A program made the position numbers and the translations under genes. A model generated the notes under the pieces. That model was not told the DNA's origin, made no database searches, and saw only the letters and a list, made by a program, of their open reading frames with translations. Source: Bacteroidota bacterium (GTDB taxonomy: Bacteria > Bacteroidota > Bacteroidia > Bacteroidales > PUMT01). Taken from it: a DNA stretch of 14,084 nucleotides. Below are positions 12,752 through 14,084 of this stretch, one piece after another. The stretch is from assembly GCA_003556985.1 (NCBI GenBank), contig PWPZ01000140.1, forward strand, positions 1-14,084, written 5' to 3'. The first letter of the stretch is position 1. Each line of letters starts with the position of its first letter.

Positions 12752-14084
12752 TTACTCAATGCTCTCCAGGCTTTTCCGGATCTCATAGTTGGCCTGCCTG
12801 ATCGCTTCGGCATCCATCTTTATCTGCCTGCGGTCGTAAGTCATTAAACCGTTGACTTCAATTTCCACATCGGTTATCTGGGTGTATACCGCCCCCGAAA
12901 TTCCGGCTTTTATGAGCTTTTTCAGTTCCCCGGCATATTCCAGGTATCTGTTTGTTACCTCATCCATGGAATTGAACTGAACATAGCCCCAGTTACGTTC
13001 TGGTTCCCAGAGATGTCCCTCCAAAGCAAGCCCGATCCCTCCGTATTCGCTCAACACCGTTGGGCGTGCAGCATCGTAAAGATATAACATGGGCTGGGGA
13101 TAATTGTGTATTCCCAGCATATCACCGGTTTGAAAATGATTTCCCCCGCTGGCGGGCAGCACAAGCCTGGAAGGGTCATACTGACCGGTCCATTCCGTTA
13201 TTTCCCTGGTTTTAAACTGACCCCAGCCTTCATTAAAGGGTATCCATGTCACTATCGAGGGGTGAGAATAGAGCAGGTCTATTATCTCTTTCCATTCTTT
13301 CCTGTAATTGGCTTCGGAAATATGGCTGCGTTGCAATTCTGTTCCGTCAAAATACTGTCGCATCTGCCATACCGGAGTTTCGTCGCCATTGGGCATGTCC
13401 TGCCATACAAGTATCCCCTCACGATCGCAGTGCATATACCAGCGGGCAGGCTCAACCTTCACATGCTTCCTTATCATATTGAATCCCATGTCTTTTGTAA
13501 CCTGAATGTCGTAGAGCAATGCCTCGTCTGAGGGTGCCGTATAGAGTCCGTCGGGCCACCAGCCCTGATCGAGAGTACCCATAGGGAAATAATCCTTATT
13601 ATTAAGCTGTAGCCTTACAATACCATTAGCATCTCTGGCGGTGGAAATTTTTCGCATGGCAAAATAACTGCTTAAGCGGTCGGTAACCCTGCCATTGCTG
13701 TACAGGGTTATCTCCAGATCATATATAAAGGGTGATTCAGGACTCCATAGTCTTGGAGAATCCAGGTAAATATCCATCTTCCCGGGCAAGGCGAACTTTT
13801 CCTTTGAAACAGCTTTACCCTCTTCAACAACCATAACCTCAACGTAATCGCCAAAGTTGTTTCCGTTTGTTGAAATTTCTATGCCCAGCTTGTTAAGGTC
13901 GATAACCGGGGTGGTTTTAATCGAAGTGATGTGATTCTTTTCTACCGGCTCTATCCAGACAGTCTGCCAGATACCGGTAACAGCAGTATACCATATTCCA
14001 TGAGGATCGCTAACCTGTTTACCCCTGGGCTGGAATGATTTATCGGCAGGGTCCCATACCCGTACCACTACTTTCTGGTCGCCG
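12752..14084 (-). CDS. Glycoside hydrolase family 2 enzyme, 3' part (5' end outside window)
   Basis: This is a retaining glycosidase of the GH2 (beta-galactosidase/beta-glucuronidase/beta-mannosidase) type. The frame is open to the window edge, and five codons precede the GTG at 14068 that could be mistaken for a start, so the N-terminus lies beyond. Counting from that GTG: the end of the sugar-binding domain is visible (VRVWDPADKSFQPRGKQ, GIWYTAVTGIWQTVWIEPV, to about 42), then the immunoglobulin-like sandwich (about 45-145), then the catalytic TIM barrel (about 150-435) with WQDMPNGDE, the acid/base E280 in IPFNEGWGQF and the nucleophile E341 in VLSEYGGIG. TQITDVEIEVNGLMTYDR near the end is typical of this subgroup. 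Both catalytic glutamates are present. Presence of a signal peptide cannot be judged. The substrate is unknown; Bacteroidota use such enzymes on plant and host glycans. It is followed by a 216-bp gap. Confidence 0.93.
   Translation of the reverse strand, partial: GDQKVVVRVWDPADKSFQPRGKQVSDPHGIWYTAVTGIWQTVWIEPVEKNHITSIKTTPVIDLNKLGIEISTNGNNFGDYVEVMVVEEGKAVSKEKFALPGKMDIYLDSPRLWSPESPFIYDLEITLYSNGRVTDRLSSYFAMRKISTARDANGIVRLQLNNKDYFPMGTLDQGWWPDGLYTAPSDEALLYDIQVTKDMGFNMIRKHVKVEPARWYMHCDREGILVWQDMPNGDETPVWQMRQYFDGTELQRSHISEANYRKEWKEIIDLLYSHPSIVTWIPFNEGWGQFKTREITEWTGQYDPSRLVLPASGGNHFQTGDMLGIHNYPQPMLYLYDAARPTVLSEYGGIGLALEGHLWEPERNWGYVQFNSMDEVTNRYLEYAGELKKLIKAGISGAVYTQITDVEIEVNGLMTYDRRQIKMDAEAIRQANYEIRKSLESIE

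Noticed and set aside
13106..13531. Plus-strand frames opposite the GH2 gene
   Set aside because: They are fully inside the GH2 coding region with intact catalytic motifs on the minus strand.

Overview
This 14.1 kb window looks like chromosome from a member of the Bacteroidota, probably a Bacteroidales-like or related free-living lineage. The evidence is the gene content: a stand-alone MnmD, a DUF3127-type protein, a TTG-started RNase Z next to a STAS protein, several lipoproteins, and a GH2 enzyme of Bacteroidota type. The AT-rich leaders with few Shine-Dalgarno sequences fit the same group. I see no CRISPR array, insertion sequence, integrase, tRNA or rRNA, and no sharp change in composition that would suggest an island.

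Layout. Positions 1-2825 (+) hold the 3' part of rpsA (four S1 domains plus a repetitive Lys/Glu tail), a single-domain STAS protein and ribonuclease Z. They are closely spaced and probably co-transcribed. A membrane-anchored coiled-coil protein of unknown function follows on the minus strand (2950-3459). Next to it and divergent is a compact plus-strand set: a secreted beta-barrel-like protein, an S41-family lipoprotein peptidase and the tRNA-modifying enzyme MnmD (3730-6321). An FKBP-type prolyl isomerase lipoprotein (6479-7162) and a DUF3127 protein with an SSB-like acidic tip (7292-7642) follow. A strong bidirectional hairpin at 7725-7767 separates these from the minus-strand half.

The minus-strand half, read right to left, contains a GH2 glycosidase cut by the window edge (12752-14084), a 621-residue protein that I read as a divergent ATP-type PEP carboxykinase (10670-12535), an oligopeptidase B-like lipoprotein (8461-10587) and a small secreted protein of unknown function (7784-8233). 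The last has a sigma-54-like upstream sequence and an unusually good ribosome-binding site.

Most of the window is ordinary housekeeping and envelope biology (translation, RNA and tRNA processing, envelope proteolysis and folding, glycan degradation). The item most worth following up is the 621-residue protein. It keeps the PEPCK landmarks in order (Arg, KKG, HCSA, P-loop, NxRVxxP, FGVxxPP-TADQ), but the acidic metal-binding pair expected after the P-loop reads Glu-Asn, and an insertion precedes the next landmark. The SSB-like tail on the DUF3127 protein and the 42-bp higher-order repeat in the rpsA tail come next. I found no convincing new multi-gene system.
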